This document shows positions 37,824-46,085 of a DNA stretch of 64,000 nucleotides, one piece after another. The stretch comes from Escherichia sp. E4742 (GTDB lineage: Bacteria; Pseudomonadota; Gammaproteobacteria; Enterobacterales; Enterobacteriaceae). Positions within the stretch are counted from its first letter, which is position 1. The number at the start of each line of letters is the position of its first letter. Below the pieces are notes generated by a model. That model worked only from the letters and a program-made list of their open reading frames with translations, did not search any database and was not told where the DNA came from. The translations under genes were made by a program, and so were the position numbers. The stretch is taken from the NCBI RefSeq assembly GCF_005843885.1, contig NZ_CP040443.1, positions 2,542,001-2,606,000 on the forward strand, read 5' to 3'.

Positions 37824-38699
37824 ATGCATGTAATTTCAGTAATTTCTACCAAAGGCGGTGAAGGTAAGTCTACTAAATCTGCCAACCTGGCAGGCTTATG
37901 TGCCGATGCCGGTCTCAAAACTCTCCTGCTTGATGGCGATTACCGTCAGCCAACCGTCTCCAGTTATTACCCTCTTCGTTATGAAGCTCCATGTGGTCTG
38001 TATGAGCTGCTTATGCAGACTGTAGATCTTAACCATCCGGAACAGTTAATTTCCCATACCTGCATTGAAAATCTTGATCTGATAATTTCCAACGATCCTC
38101 ACGGACAACTAAAAACGGCAATGATGCACGCGCCGGATGGGCGCATCCGATTACGTAATCAGCTACAGCATCCATTATTTGCTTCTTATGACGTAATTAT
38201 TGGTGACACACAAGGCGCTCGCTCAATCATGCTGGAGCAGATGCTTCTGGCGACAACACATACCGCGCTGGCAGTTGTAAAGCCTGTAATGCCTGATATT
38301 CGGGAATTCTTACGAGGAACGGTGGGATTGATGGAAGAACTGCTTCCCTACCGTGGGTTTGGTATTGCGTTGCCGCCAATGAAGATATTGGTCAACTGCA
38401 TGGATTACACTCTGCTGGCCGAAGAAGCGCTGAGCGCATTAACTACGATAATTACAGATGGAACGTATAGCAAAGCGGATATTCCCCCCGTCACTCTGCT
38501 CGAAACCCAAATCTACGATCTTGAAGTCTACAAACTGGGCCATACGCGGGGACAACCCGCTCACCGTCTTGAATACCATACTGACCGTAAGAGTCTGCCA
38601 GCGGCGCAGACTATGCATGATCTGGCCTGTGAATTATTCCCCCAGTGGCGCGACCGTTTTGATGCAGTACTGCAAAACCAGCCGAAGGGGGATAAGTGA
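37824..38699 (+). CDS. ParA-type partition ATPase of the ICE
   Basis: A 291-residue protein with the deviant Walker A box KGGEGKST at residues 10-17 and Walker B-like LLLDGDYRQPT. It belongs to the Soj/ParA family that heads SPI-7/PAPI-1 elements next to the att site and helps keep the excised circle. The ATG at 37824 places the P-loop at the usual distance from the N-terminus; the frame is open to a TTG at 37791, which lies left of the inverted repeat. The next gene starts at the last base of its stop. ParB is three genes downstream. Confidence 0.9.
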   Translation: MHVISVISTKGGEGKSTKSANLAGLCADAGLKTLLLDGDYRQPTVSSYYPLRYEAPCGLYELLMQTVDLNHPEQLISHTCIENLDLIISNDPHGQLKTAMMHAPDGRIRLRNQLQHPLFASYDVIIGDTQGARSIMLEQMLLATTHTALAVVKPVMPDIREFLRGTVGLMEELLPYRGFGIALPPMKILVNCMDYTLLAEEALSALTTIITDGTYSKADIPPVTLLETQIYDLEVYKLGHTRGQPAHRLEYHTDRKSLPAAQTMHDLACELFPQWRDRFDAVLQNQPKGDK

Positions 38700-39088
38700 T
38701 GAGACTCTATCGGGCAACGTACAGCCTCTTAAACCGCGATGGCCGGATCACAGTTGATGAGCAGTGGGTCTTTTTTGAAGCCGAAACTTACGCTGATGCA
38801 CTGGAAAAAATACCCGGTCTATTGATGACGATGTGGGATTGCTGTGAATCCCAGCTCGAAGTATGGAACCTGATGCCGGATAACCAGCTTGTTGATCTCA
38901 GTATGGATATGGAGATTGATTCTCCCCGGGAGTGGCGTTTCTTTGAAGTTGGCTATTCTGCTGGTTCTGCCGTTTATCTTGATGTCGAACGGGATGGCTG
39001 GCCGCTGTTTCTTGTCTCCCCGTCCTGGCTGGCTCGTCTGAATAAAGCGTTGGCTGAATGTCGTAGCGTCGGAGGCCAGCATGAATAA
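38699..39088 (+). CDS. Unknown ICE protein between parA and dnaB
   Basis: A 129-residue soluble protein starting MRLYRATYSLL. I do not recognise a domain. Its ATG overlaps the parA stop (TGATG) and its end overlaps the dnaB start by eight bases, so it is translated within the maintenance operon. Its position between ParA and the helicase is the position of a small conserved hypothetical gene in related ICEs, which suggests a replication or partition accessory role. A GTG three bases upstream is an alternative start. Confidence 0.7.
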   Translation: MRLYRATYSLLNRDGRITVDEQWVFFEAETYADALEKIPGLLMTMWDCCESQLEVWNLMPDNQLVDLSMDMEIDSPREWRFFEVGYSAGSAVYLDVERDGWPLFLVSPSWLARLNKALAECRSVGGQHE

Positions 39089-40433
39089 CGCCGAAAAGAT
39101 ATCGCCGCCGCACTCCATCAGCGCCGAACAAGCCGTTCTTGGTGGCCTGATGCTCGATAACGATCGCTGGGATGATATCGCAACGATTATTTCTGCCGAC
39201 AGCTTTTATTCGCGACCGCATGGCGTGATTTTCTCAGTGATGCAGGCTCTTCTGCTTCAGAACAAGCCCATCGATCTGATTACTCTGGCTGAATCAATGG
39301 AGCAGCAGGGGACATTAGAACAGTGTGGCGGTTTTGCCTATCTCGCTGAACTCTCCAAAAATACGCCCAGTGCGGCCAATATTGTGGCTTATGCGGAGTA
39401 TGTTGCCAGCTACGGCCAAAAGCGTCGGTTGCTGGAACTGGGGCATGATCTGGTCGGACAGGCCAGCGATGCCAGAAGTGACCTGACGGTATTACTGGAT
39501 GAAGCTGAGCGCCGCATCTTTGCTATTGCCGAACAACAATCTCCGGATGGCGACGTTGATCTGTATGCCTCACTGGAATCCTTCCTCAATCAATTAGAGC
39601 AACGTTGCAGTAGTGAAGATCTCATTACCGGTACGCCTACCGGTTTTGCTCAACTGAATACGATGACCAGCGGCTTCCAGCCCAGCGACCTGATTTTGCT
39701 GGCTGGCCGTCCGTCAATGGGGAAAACTGCTTTTGGATTGGCATTCTGCGAAGGGGCGTTGAATGAACGACCGGACATGGCTGTACAGGTTTACAGTCTG
39801 GAAATGCCTACCGAGCAGTTGCTAATGCGCTTTACCGCCATGCTGGGGCGTGTGCCTCTGCAACACCTGCGCAATGGCGATATGCAGGATGAAGACTGGG
39901 CGCGTGTTAGTGCAGCAATGAAAGTCCTGCTTGAAGACTGGAAAGGAAGGCTGGTAATCGATGATTCCAGTTACATGACTCCGACAATCCTGCGTTCAAA
40001 GGTACGGCGGAATATCCGTAAATACGGTAATCCATCCCTGATCCTGCTGGATTACCTGCAACTGATGCGCTGCCCGGGGCAGGAGAACCGGACGCAGGAG
40101 ATCGCGGAAATCTCCCGCTCACTCAAGGCGCTGGCGAAAGAAATTGGTTGTCCGGTGGTGGCGTTATCACAGCTTAACCGGTCACTGGAAAGCCGGGCAG
40201 ATAAGCGCCCGAATAATGGCGATCTGCGTGACTCCGGGGCGCTGGAGCAGGATGCCGATCTGATTATGTTTGTTTATCGGGATGAAGTGTATGACGCCGA
40301 TACGTCTGAACCCGGTGTGGCCGAAATTATTCTTGGCAAGCAGCGTAATGGCCCGATTGGTACTGTAAAAGTACAGTACCAGGCGGAGATTACCCGTTTT
40401 GAGGATTTCACAGGAGGTCGCTATGACTTCTAA
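39081..40433 (+). CDS. dnaB: DnaB-type replicative helicase of the ICE
   Basis: A 450-residue hexameric helicase. It has the DnaB N-terminal domain (residues about 10-115, ISAEQAVLGGLMLDND), a linker, and the RecA-like domain with Walker A GRPSMGKTAFGLA (about 208-220), Walker B LILLDYLQLMR and the arginine-finger region QRNGPIGTVKVQY. This is a second helicase, separate from the chromosomal dnaB, and allows the excised ICE to load its own helicase. It overlaps parB by 11 bases. Confidence 0.93.
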   Translation: MNNAEKISPPHSISAEQAVLGGLMLDNDRWDDIATIISADSFYSRPHGVIFSVMQALLLQNKPIDLITLAESMEQQGTLEQCGGFAYLAELSKNTPSAANIVAYAEYVASYGQKRRLLELGHDLVGQASDARSDLTVLLDEAERRIFAIAEQQSPDGDVDLYASLESFLNQLEQRCSSEDLITGTPTGFAQLNTMTSGFQPSDLILLAGRPSMGKTAFGLAFCEGALNERPDMAVQVYSLEMPTEQLLMRFTAMLGRVPLQHLRNGDMQDEDWARVSAAMKVLLEDWKGRLVIDDSSYMTPTILRSKVRRNIRKYGNPSLILLDYLQLMRCPGQENRTQEIAEISRSLKALAKEIGCPVVALSQLNRSLESRADKRPNNGDLRDSGALEQDADLIMFVYRDEVYDADTSEPGVAEIILGKQRNGPIGTVKVQYQAEITRFEDFTGGRYDF

Positions 40434-42039
40434 GAAATCCAGCCAGTTAGGCGAAAAGTTGCTTCAGCGGGGCCGTACCCCGAATACTGGAAGCTCTGCT
40501 GTGGTGTTGCCGATAAATGAAATGCCGATGGTATTAACGCTGGAGCAGTTGCGCCCTAATCCTGATAACCCCCGAACATCCCGCAACCCGAAGTATGAAG
40601 ATATCAAAGCGTCGATCCGCGCCCGGGGGCTGGATTCGGTGCCTAAAGTTACCAAAGATCCGGAAAATCCTGAGGATGTTTATATCTTCAGCGACGGCGG
40701 AAACACTCGCTATTCCGCCCTGACTGAACTGTATATAGAAACCGGTGATGAACGCTTTAACCGCGTCCAGTGCATAGTAAAGCCGTGGCCGGGACGTTTG
40801 CAGTGTGTCATCGGTCATCTGGCCGAGAATGATGTGCGTGGCGAGCTGTCATTTATTGAGAAAGCCTTTGGTATCGAAAAGGCGAGAGCTATTTACGAGG
40901 AACAGCTGGGGCGCGAAGTGAGCCAGCGTGAGCTGGCCGATCTGCTGAAAGAGGCGGGTTATCCGGTTCACCATTCGAATATCAGTCGTATGGTGGCGAC
41001 AATTGAGTACCTTTATCCGTGGATGCCCAACTTGCTTAATTCAGGTATGGGACGACCTCAGATCGCCCAGCTAATTACGTTGCGAACAGCGGCAGAAAAA
41101 GCTTGGCAAGCCTTCAGTCAGAACGTCGCGTTGCCTCCGGAACAGGAATTTAATGATGTCTTTGGTGGTGTTTGTCGCGCTTTTGACGACGCGGATCACT
41201 ACTCAGCCGATGTCTTTAAAGAAGAGCTGATTACGGCCCTGTTGAAGGCGATGCCCGATCCGCAACTGACCTACGATAGCTGGCTGATTGAACTCGATCC
41301 ACAGGAACAGAACCGGCGCAAACTCTTCGGTGCGCCGGAGCCGCTTCCCCAGCATGTTCTGGATGCGGACAAAATCCATGATGAGCCTTCACAACCACCG
41401 GCTGCTGAACCGCCCTCCGTTGCTACTGATTCCGGGTTAAAGGAGAAAAGGCCTGTCACAACTGAGGGCAATTCCTCCAATGATCTGGATCACCCGCCCG
41501 ATGAAGAACCGCTAGATCTTTATGATGGGAATACCCTCCGGGATTCAACACCTGACTTACCCGACACTCTTCCGGGCGCTGAGCCAGGACCTTCTGCTGG
41601 TGACGAGCCGCTCCTGGAACCACCTGCAAATACTATCACTTTTGCCGCGAACGGGCTGGAGCCGGTAACCGATATCTGGCATATCCCGGCGTTACAGGAT
41701 GATGTTGAACATCTACAGGACATCGCGTTTCGCCTGGCTTTCGAACTGGCGGAGGTGATGGGGGTTGAAGATGCTGTTCAGGAAGATAAATCTCTCCTGG
41801 GAACGGGTTATTCCCTCTCATCAAACCCAGATGGCGAACCTCTGGCTACGTTGTGCGGTGAGGCGACGGATATGCCTATATCGATATTAACCGGGTTTCT
41901 TATCGGTGCATCCAGTTCCGGTCCGTTAGATGCTCCATTATTTGATGATGTGTATGCGGTGAAATTCCTGCGTTTAATCAGGGTAGTGCGCCGTTTGCGC
42001 GAGCTGCAACGTGAGACATTAAGGGGGGAAACAGCATGA
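40423..42039 (+). CDS. ParB-family protein of the ICE (PFGI-1 class)
   Basis: A 538-residue protein with an N-terminal ParB/Srx CTP-binding domain (about residues 35-130: LTLEQLRPNPDNPR, and GGNTRYSAL in place of the usual GERRxRA), a central helix-turn-helix part (QRELADLLKEAGYPVHHSNISRMV), and a long acidic, proline-rich tail (about 300-410) before a final helical domain. It fits the ICE_PFGI_1 ParB family. A strong AGGAGGT ribosome site precedes ATG 40423. It is the obvious candidate reader of the 17-bp palindromes found downstream, either as parS sites or, as with the ICEclc regulator BisD, as activator sites. Confidence 0.88.
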   Translation: MTSKKSSQLGEKLLQRGRTPNTGSSAVVLPINEMPMVLTLEQLRPNPDNPRTSRNPKYEDIKASIRARGLDSVPKVTKDPENPEDVYIFSDGGNTRYSALTELYIETGDERFNRVQCIVKPWPGRLQCVIGHLAENDVRGELSFIEKAFGIEKARAIYEEQLGREVSQRELADLLKEAGYPVHHSNISRMVATIEYLYPWMPNLLNSGMGRPQIAQLITLRTAAEKAWQAFSQNVALPPEQEFNDVFGGVCRAFDDADHYSADVFKEELITALLKAMPDPQLTYDSWLIELDPQEQNRRKLFGAPEPLPQHVLDADKIHDEPSQPPAAEPPSVATDSGLKEKRPVTTEGNSSNDLDHPPDEEPLDLYDGNTLRDSTPDLPDTLPGAEPGPSAGDEPLLEPPANTITFAANGLEPVTDIWHIPALQDDVEHLQDIAFRLAFELAEVMGVEDAVQEDKSLLGTGYSLSSNPDGEPLATLCGEATDMPISILTGFLIGASSSGPLDAPLFDDVYAVKFLRLIRVVRRLRELQRETLRGETA

Positions 42040-42278
42040 AAGCTGACTGGATTGATGAGGCGCAGGAAGTGACCCAATTGATGGTCGATAGCCAGGTAGA
42101 ACGCATTCGCTCTTCATTTATATCACCGGCGATATCTTCCGCTGAATGCGAACGATGTGGACATGAGATCCCGGAGGCCCGTCGCAGAGCTGTTATGGGC
42201 GTCAGGCTGTGCGTTGAATGTCAGACCATTGCAGAGTTTCGGTGGCGTGTTGGATATGGAGGATACGATGAAAGCTGA
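42036..42278 (+). CDS. TraR/DksA-type zinc-finger protein
   Basis: An 80-residue protein with a C4 zinc finger, CERC-(17 residues)-CVEC (about residues 39-62), in the layout of the TraR/DksA C-terminal finger. Short proteins of this family from mobile elements bind RNA polymerase in its secondary channel and alter transcription without ppGpp. The start overlaps the parB stop by four bases; a weak GGGGGGAAA ribosome site is present. Confidence 0.8.
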   Translation: MKADWIDEAQEVTQLMVDSQVERIRSSFISPAISSAECERCGHEIPEARRRAVMGVRLCVECQTIAEFRWRVGYGGYDES

Positions 42279-42360
42279 AGCCACATCATGGATCATCATT
42301 CTGTTTTGTTTTCTGGCATGGGCTGTTGATATTGCGATTATTTATGGAGGGCGTGCGTAA
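42268..42360 (+). CDS. 30-residue single-helix membrane protein
   Basis: A short frame, MKAEATSWIIILFCFLAWAV... ending YGGRA, is one membrane helix with a short N-terminal charged part. It has a GGAGGA ribosome site seven bases before the ATG, overlaps the end of the zinc-finger gene by 11 bases, and its stop overlaps the next ATG by one base. This tight fit supports it as a real gene of the operon. Function unknown. Confidence 0.6.
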   Translation: MKAEATSWIIILFCFLAWAVDIAIIYGGRA

Positions 42361-42884
42361 TGAATGCACTTTTAACGCAGATTGTAATGGAGCTGAAATC
42401 CGGCAATATCCGCCGTTGTGAGGCGATGGGGTTAACGCTGGAAGAGATTCAGGAACTAAACAGCTTAACCGTCGAGGATCTGCATTATCTGGTGAATACG
42501 CAGGTATCGCTTCTGACCTTCCGCATTAACCATACCAACCTGAACACCATGCTGGCGCAGGCCCGTCGTGAACAGAGCCGGACGCAGCGTATCGACAGGG
42601 CGTTAACGCTGGGTGGCTCTATCGAGCTGATGCAGCATTTTTTTGGCCTGACGGCGACGGAGGTCAGCTCCCGGCGACGCCTTGTTGGCGTTGTAACCCG
42701 ACAGGGGCGCACTCAGATCCCTACAGAAGAGCAGGAACTGGAGGTGTGGCGGCAATGGAAGGCATCGAACGTTGACAACTTGGAATCACTGGATGCACTA
42801 GAGGCCATGATGCTAATCGCTGAGCAGCAGGACATTTCGTTAACCGCAGTCTGGACGTTAACCAAAGGATGGAGTGCCGCCTGA
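42360..42884 (+). CDS. DUF2857-type ICE protein
   Basis: A 174-residue soluble helical protein (MNALLTQIVMELKSGNIRRCEAMGLTLEEIQELNSLTVEDLHYL by pieces) that fits the DUF2857 family found at this position in SPI-7/PAPI-1 elements. A C-terminal region with LTATEVSSRRRLVGV resembles a helix-turn-helix, so it may bind DNA as a regulator. It is coupled to its neighbours at both ends by one-base overlaps. Confidence 0.75.
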   Translation: MNALLTQIVMELKSGNIRRCEAMGLTLEEIQELNSLTVEDLHYLVNTQVSLLTFRINHTNLNTMLAQARREQSRTQRIDRALTLGGSIELMQHFFGLTATEVSSRRRLVGVVTRQGRTQIPTEEQELEVWRQWKASNVDNLESLDALEAMMLIAEQQDISLTAVWTLTKGWSAA

Positions 42885-44092
42885 TGGCCGTTGTTCCCGT
42901 CGATGATGTTATCCAGTGTACGCTGGCGAAGATGCAAAACCGGATTGAGCAAAAAACACAATCCGGCGAGCAGACTAATGAGCAGAGTGGATTGCTCTTT
43001 CTGGGGAACGTGCATGACGCCGTTCCTCGGCACTTATTTCTGGATAGCCGATTATCGCCACTGGATAAGATGGCGTGGGTGATGATCCGGCTGTACGCCC
43101 AGCAGAACGAGGGCGCTGTTTTTCCTACCTACGACGAATTGCAATGTCAACTGGCATTACCTCATTCGGATAAAGCCTCTCGTGAGACGATCAGCAGGGC
43201 GCTGTTAATGCTACGTCTTACCGGATGGCTGAGCCTTTGCAAGCGAGTCAGAGATAAATCTGGGCGCATTCGCGGCAATATCTATGCCCAACATGATGAG
43301 CCACTGGGACTGTTTGACGCGGAATATTTCGACCCCGGCTGGCTTGACGCCGTTGCTGATGCCTGCCGACACACCAATAAAACGATACGCCTGACGGCGC
43401 TGGCCGTTTTGCAGGAAATCAAATCCGATACCCGTATGCGTCACCGGCATTCGCGCGTTGCGCTGATAGAAGCGCGTTTGTCCGCTCCACAAACTCCGCA
43501 GGAAATAGTGTCATCATGGCAGAAGAAAATCCCCAGTTCTGAAACCGAACCGGGTCAAAAATCACAGAGTTCGGAATCCGAACTGGGCTGTCTGAAGGGG
43601 GATATTTTACCGGGTTCAGATTCCGAACTAAGCCGGAAATCAAGGGATGGCGGCTTAGTTCGAAAATCGAACCGTTACGTACGTAGTTTTACACAGAGTG
43701 TAAAAGATACGTACGTAGGGGGCGAAAGTCGGTTGTCATGGCCGACAGCGGTAATCGAACGACTGAATATGCCCGACCGGGATATGCTGGAGCGGCAGCT
43801 TGGAGCGTTACCTGGAGAGTTAGGGCAGCGAATCCTGGACGATCTGGCTGGTCGTATGAAAGCAACGGAAGTCAGGAACGTCACTGCGTATCTGCTGGCA
43901 AACCTGAAACGGGCAAGAGAGGGACTGTTTAATATAGGAGATAAAGGGGATATACCTAAGCTTGCGCCTGTGAAACAAAAAATTGTTAGCATATCGGCAA
44001 CAAAAGAGTTCAACCGTGAGATAAAGCGAAGCAGACGTGAGTTTGTCTCACGAACGATGGACAAGATCCGTAGTAGTTATTTTAGCTCATAA
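42884..44092 (+). CDS. STY4528-type ICE replication protein
   Basis: A 402-residue protein of the STY4528 family named as pathogenicity-island replication proteins. The N-terminal half (about residues 55-150: LDKMAWVMIRLYAQQ, FPTYDELQCQLALPHSDKASRETISRALLMLRLTGWLSL) is a winged-helix domain of the kind in phage O-type initiators. A polar linker (about 210-280) with SSETEPG/SSESELG/GSDSELS is followed by a helical C-terminal domain. The linker-coding DNA carries four palindromes and a nested palindrome (43535-43717). It overlaps the previous stop as TGATG. Likely role: origin recognition and loading of the ICE helicase. Confidence 0.8.
   Translation: MAVVPVDDVIQCTLAKMQNRIEQKTQSGEQTNEQSGLLFLGNVHDAVPRHLFLDSRLSPLDKMAWVMIRLYAQQNEGAVFPTYDELQCQLALPHSDKASRETISRALLMLRLTGWLSLCKRVRDKSGRIRGNIYAQHDEPLGLFDAEYFDPGWLDAVADACRHTNKTIRLTALAVLQEIKSDTRMRHRHSRVALIEARLSAPQTPQEIVSSWQKKIPSSETEPGQKSQSSESELGCLKGDILPGSDSELSRKSRDGGLVRKSNRYVRSFTQSVKDTYVGGESRLSWPTAVIERLNMPDRDMLERQLGALPGELGQRILDDLAGRMKATEVRNVTAYLLANLKRAREGLFNIGDKGDIPKLAPVKQKIVSISATKEFNREIKRSRREFVSRTMDKIRSSYFSS
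43535..43717. other. Iteron-like palindromes and nested palindrome; candidate origin
   Basis: Four 17-bp sites of form RGTTC-N7-GAACY start at 43535, 43568, 43613 and 43657 (spacing 33, 45, 44). The second is a perfect 8+1+8 palindrome. Three lie in one reading phase and the fourth in another, so codons alone do not explain them. Directly after them, TACGTACGTA (43676-43685) and its copy at 43708-43717 flank TTTTACAC-AGA-GTGTAAAA (43687-43705). Phage lambda has its origin iterons in the linker-coding part of gene O; this gene has the same plan. Confidence 0.6.
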
Positions 44093-44101
44093 AATAACCA
44101 G

Positions 44102-44118
44102 TGTTGACAGTGTCAACA
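44102..44118. promoter_or_regulatory. 17-bp palindrome, copy 1 (upstream of adhesin)
   Basis: TGTTGACA-G-TGTCAACA, extended here to a 21-bp symmetric site (AGT before, ACT after the arms). It lies 10 bp past the replication gene stop and 182 bp before the adhesin start. It is identical to the copies at 46893 and 54040, and to the one at 55466 read on the other strand. Confidence 0.75.
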
Positions 44119-44299
44119 CTAAAAGTCTTGATGGTGGTTTAAGGAACAGAAGATAAATGAGATTTAGTCTGAAAATGTTTCTGCCGAGATCTATTGCAGT
44201 TAACCCTGAAAAAATACTAAAAATGCGAATATGGTTTTCTGTGGGGGAAATATCGTAGTTTTTGTTTACTTCCTTTTTTGCTAGAAAAAGGAAATTTAA

Positions 44300-45955
44300 A
44301 TGAAATACTCTAAAATTTATTTACTTGTTATGTCTTCACTGTTGTCAGGTCCTGCGATGGCTGATTTTACTGATGATGGTTCTCATGTTCGCTGGACTAA
44401 TGAGTGCACTCGCTCAGGCGGCGGGGATGAACACTGTACGCAGATGGATGAACCAGATGTTGCAGACGCTGTTAATAAAGGAATAGATATATCAAAAGAT
44501 TATACAGACCAAAGATACGACGAAATGAAATCGTATGTTGAAAATAATGGAGTTGATAAAAGTTATGTTGATGCCGCTGATGCTGCGTCAAAAAAATATG
44601 CAGATCAGAAGGCTGCAACAGCGGAACAGAACGCTAAAAATCATGCAGATTCAAAAGCTGCGGCGGCTGAATCGAACGCAAATGCATACACTGACTCTAA
44701 ATTTAGTGACATGCAATCATACGTAGATAATACAATTTCAAATATCAGTAACGGCGTGGATCAAAGTTATGTTGATGCTGGTGATGCAGGTGCGAAATCA
44801 TATGCTGATCAGCAAGCAAATAACGCTGAAGATAATGCAAACGTATATACAGATTCGAAAATAAAAGACGCTACCAATGATATGCGCTCCTACACCGATA
44901 ATTCATCGGCGCAGACGCTTGTTGATGCCAATACGTACACCGATACTCAGGTAACGAACGCTACCAATGATATGCGCTCCTACACCGATAACTCATCGGC
45001 GCAGACACTGGTTGATGCCAATACGTACACCGACACTCAGGTAACGAACGCCACCGATGATATGCGCTCCTACACTGATAACTCATCGGCGCAGACGCTG
45101 GTCGATGCCAATACGTACACCGATACTCAGGTAACGAACGCCACCAATGATATGCGCTCCTACACTGATAACTCATCGGCGCAGACGCTGGTCGATGCCA
45201 ATACGTACACAGATACTCAGGTAACGAACGCCACCAATGATATGCGCTCCTACACTGATAATTCATCGGCGCAGACACTTGTTGATGCCAATACGTACAC
45301 CGATACTCAGGTAACGAACGCCACCAATGATATGCGCTCCTACACTGATAACTCATCGGCGCAGACGCTGGTCGATGCCAATACGTACACAGATACTCAG
45401 GTAACGAACGCCACCAATGATATGCGCTCCTACACTGATAACTCATCGGCGCAGACGCTTGTTGATGCCAATACATACACCGATAATTCGTCAAAGAATA
45501 CATATGACAAAGCAATTGAATATACTGATTCGAGAGTTAATCAGGGTAATAGTTATGCAATTGATATCTCGAAAAGTTACACAGACACATCCACAAGAAA
45601 TACGTTAAATCAAGCAACAACGTATACCGATAACCGATTCAATCAATCTATCGATTATACGAACTCGCAAATAAATAAAGTGAACGGACGAATTGAACAA
45701 TTAGATAGCAAAGTTGATAAAAATCGTCAGAAAGCTGCTGCGGGTATCGCTGGCGCGATGGCGATGGCAAGTATCCCCCAAAACTTCTCTTATGATTTCA
45801 ACTTCGGTATGGGTATGGCGAACTTCGACAGTGAGCAAGCGATTTCAGCCGGTGGCTATTACCGTGTCAACGATAGAACTATTGTTTCATTAAAGTCATC
45901 CTTTGATACACAAAATAATCTTGGTGTTGCGGCGGGAGTGTCTTACGGTTGGTAA
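44300..45955 (+). CDS. Trimeric autotransporter adhesin (YadA-like)
   Basis: A 551-residue outer-membrane adhesin (type Vc). A signal peptide ends at about residue 21 (SGPAMA), followed by a small head, then a stalk with a 15-residue period (SYVD, KYAD, NHAD, AYTD, then YTD every 15 residues), which is the right-handed coiled coil of YadA stalks. Seven near-identical 30-residue repeats fill about residues 191-394. The last 75 residues (AAAGIAGAMAMASIPQ...GVAAGVSYGW) are the YadA anchor that forms the trimeric barrel. There is no clear large head domain. It has an AAAAAGGAAA ribosome site and its own terminator, and is AT-richer than its neighbours: cargo inside the ICE core. Confidence 0.9.
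   Translation: MKYSKIYLLVMSSLLSGPAMADFTDDGSHVRWTNECTRSGGGDEHCTQMDEPDVADAVNKGIDISKDYTDQRYDEMKSYVENNGVDKSYVDAADAASKKYADQKAATAEQNAKNHADSKAAAAESNANAYTDSKFSDMQSYVDNTISNISNGVDQSYVDAGDAGAKSYADQQANNAEDNANVYTDSKIKDATNDMRSYTDNSSAQTLVDANTYTDTQVTNATNDMRSYTDNSSAQTLVDANTYTDTQVTNATDDMRSYTDNSSAQTLVDANTYTDTQVTNATNDMRSYTDNSSAQTLVDANTYTDTQVTNATNDMRSYTDNSSAQTLVDANTYTDTQVTNATNDMRSYTDNSSAQTLVDANTYTDTQVTNATNDMRSYTDNSSAQTLVDANTYTDNSSKNTYDKAIEYTDSRVNQGNSYAIDISKSYTDTSTRNTLNQATTYTDNRFNQSIDYTNSQINKVNGRIEQLDSKVDKNRQKAAAGIAGAMAMASIPQNFSYDFNFGMGMANFDSEQAISAGGYYRVNDRTIVSLKSSFDTQNNLGVAAGVSYGW
44871..45482 (+). repeat. Seven tandem 90-bp repeats in the adhesin gene
   Basis: Units start at 44871, 44961, 45051, 45141, 45231, 45321 and 45411; the last is incomplete. 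They differ at only a few bases (such as GCTACC/GCCACC, CTT/CTG, GTT/GTC). One unit is two 15-residue stalk turns, so copy-number change would alter stalk length and keep frame. Confidence 0.95.
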
Positions 45956-45962
45956 TTATTAA

Positions 45963-45984
45963 GAGGGCAGATTTTTCTGCCCTC
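45963..45984 (+). terminator. Terminator after the adhesin gene
   Basis: GAGGGCAG-ATTTTT-CTGCCCTC is a perfect 8-bp stem 7 bp past the adhesin stop. Downstream is T-rich but broken (CTAGAATAAATTTTATTTTT). Confidence 0.7.
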
Positions 45985-46085
45985 CTAGAATAAATTTTAT
46001 TTTTGTACAATGATTTTATTATTGTGCTTCGTATCACCAATACACAACTATTTCCATCTCGTTGAACTTTTATAGATGGAAAATC

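Noticed and set aside
44157..44258. A 33-codon frame upstream of the adhesin gene
   Set aside because: No convincing ribosome site and no match in its neighbours; probably chance within an AT-rich leader.
44871..45482. CRISPR-like array
   Set aside because: The repeats are contiguous 90-bp units without spacers and code in frame for the adhesin stalk.
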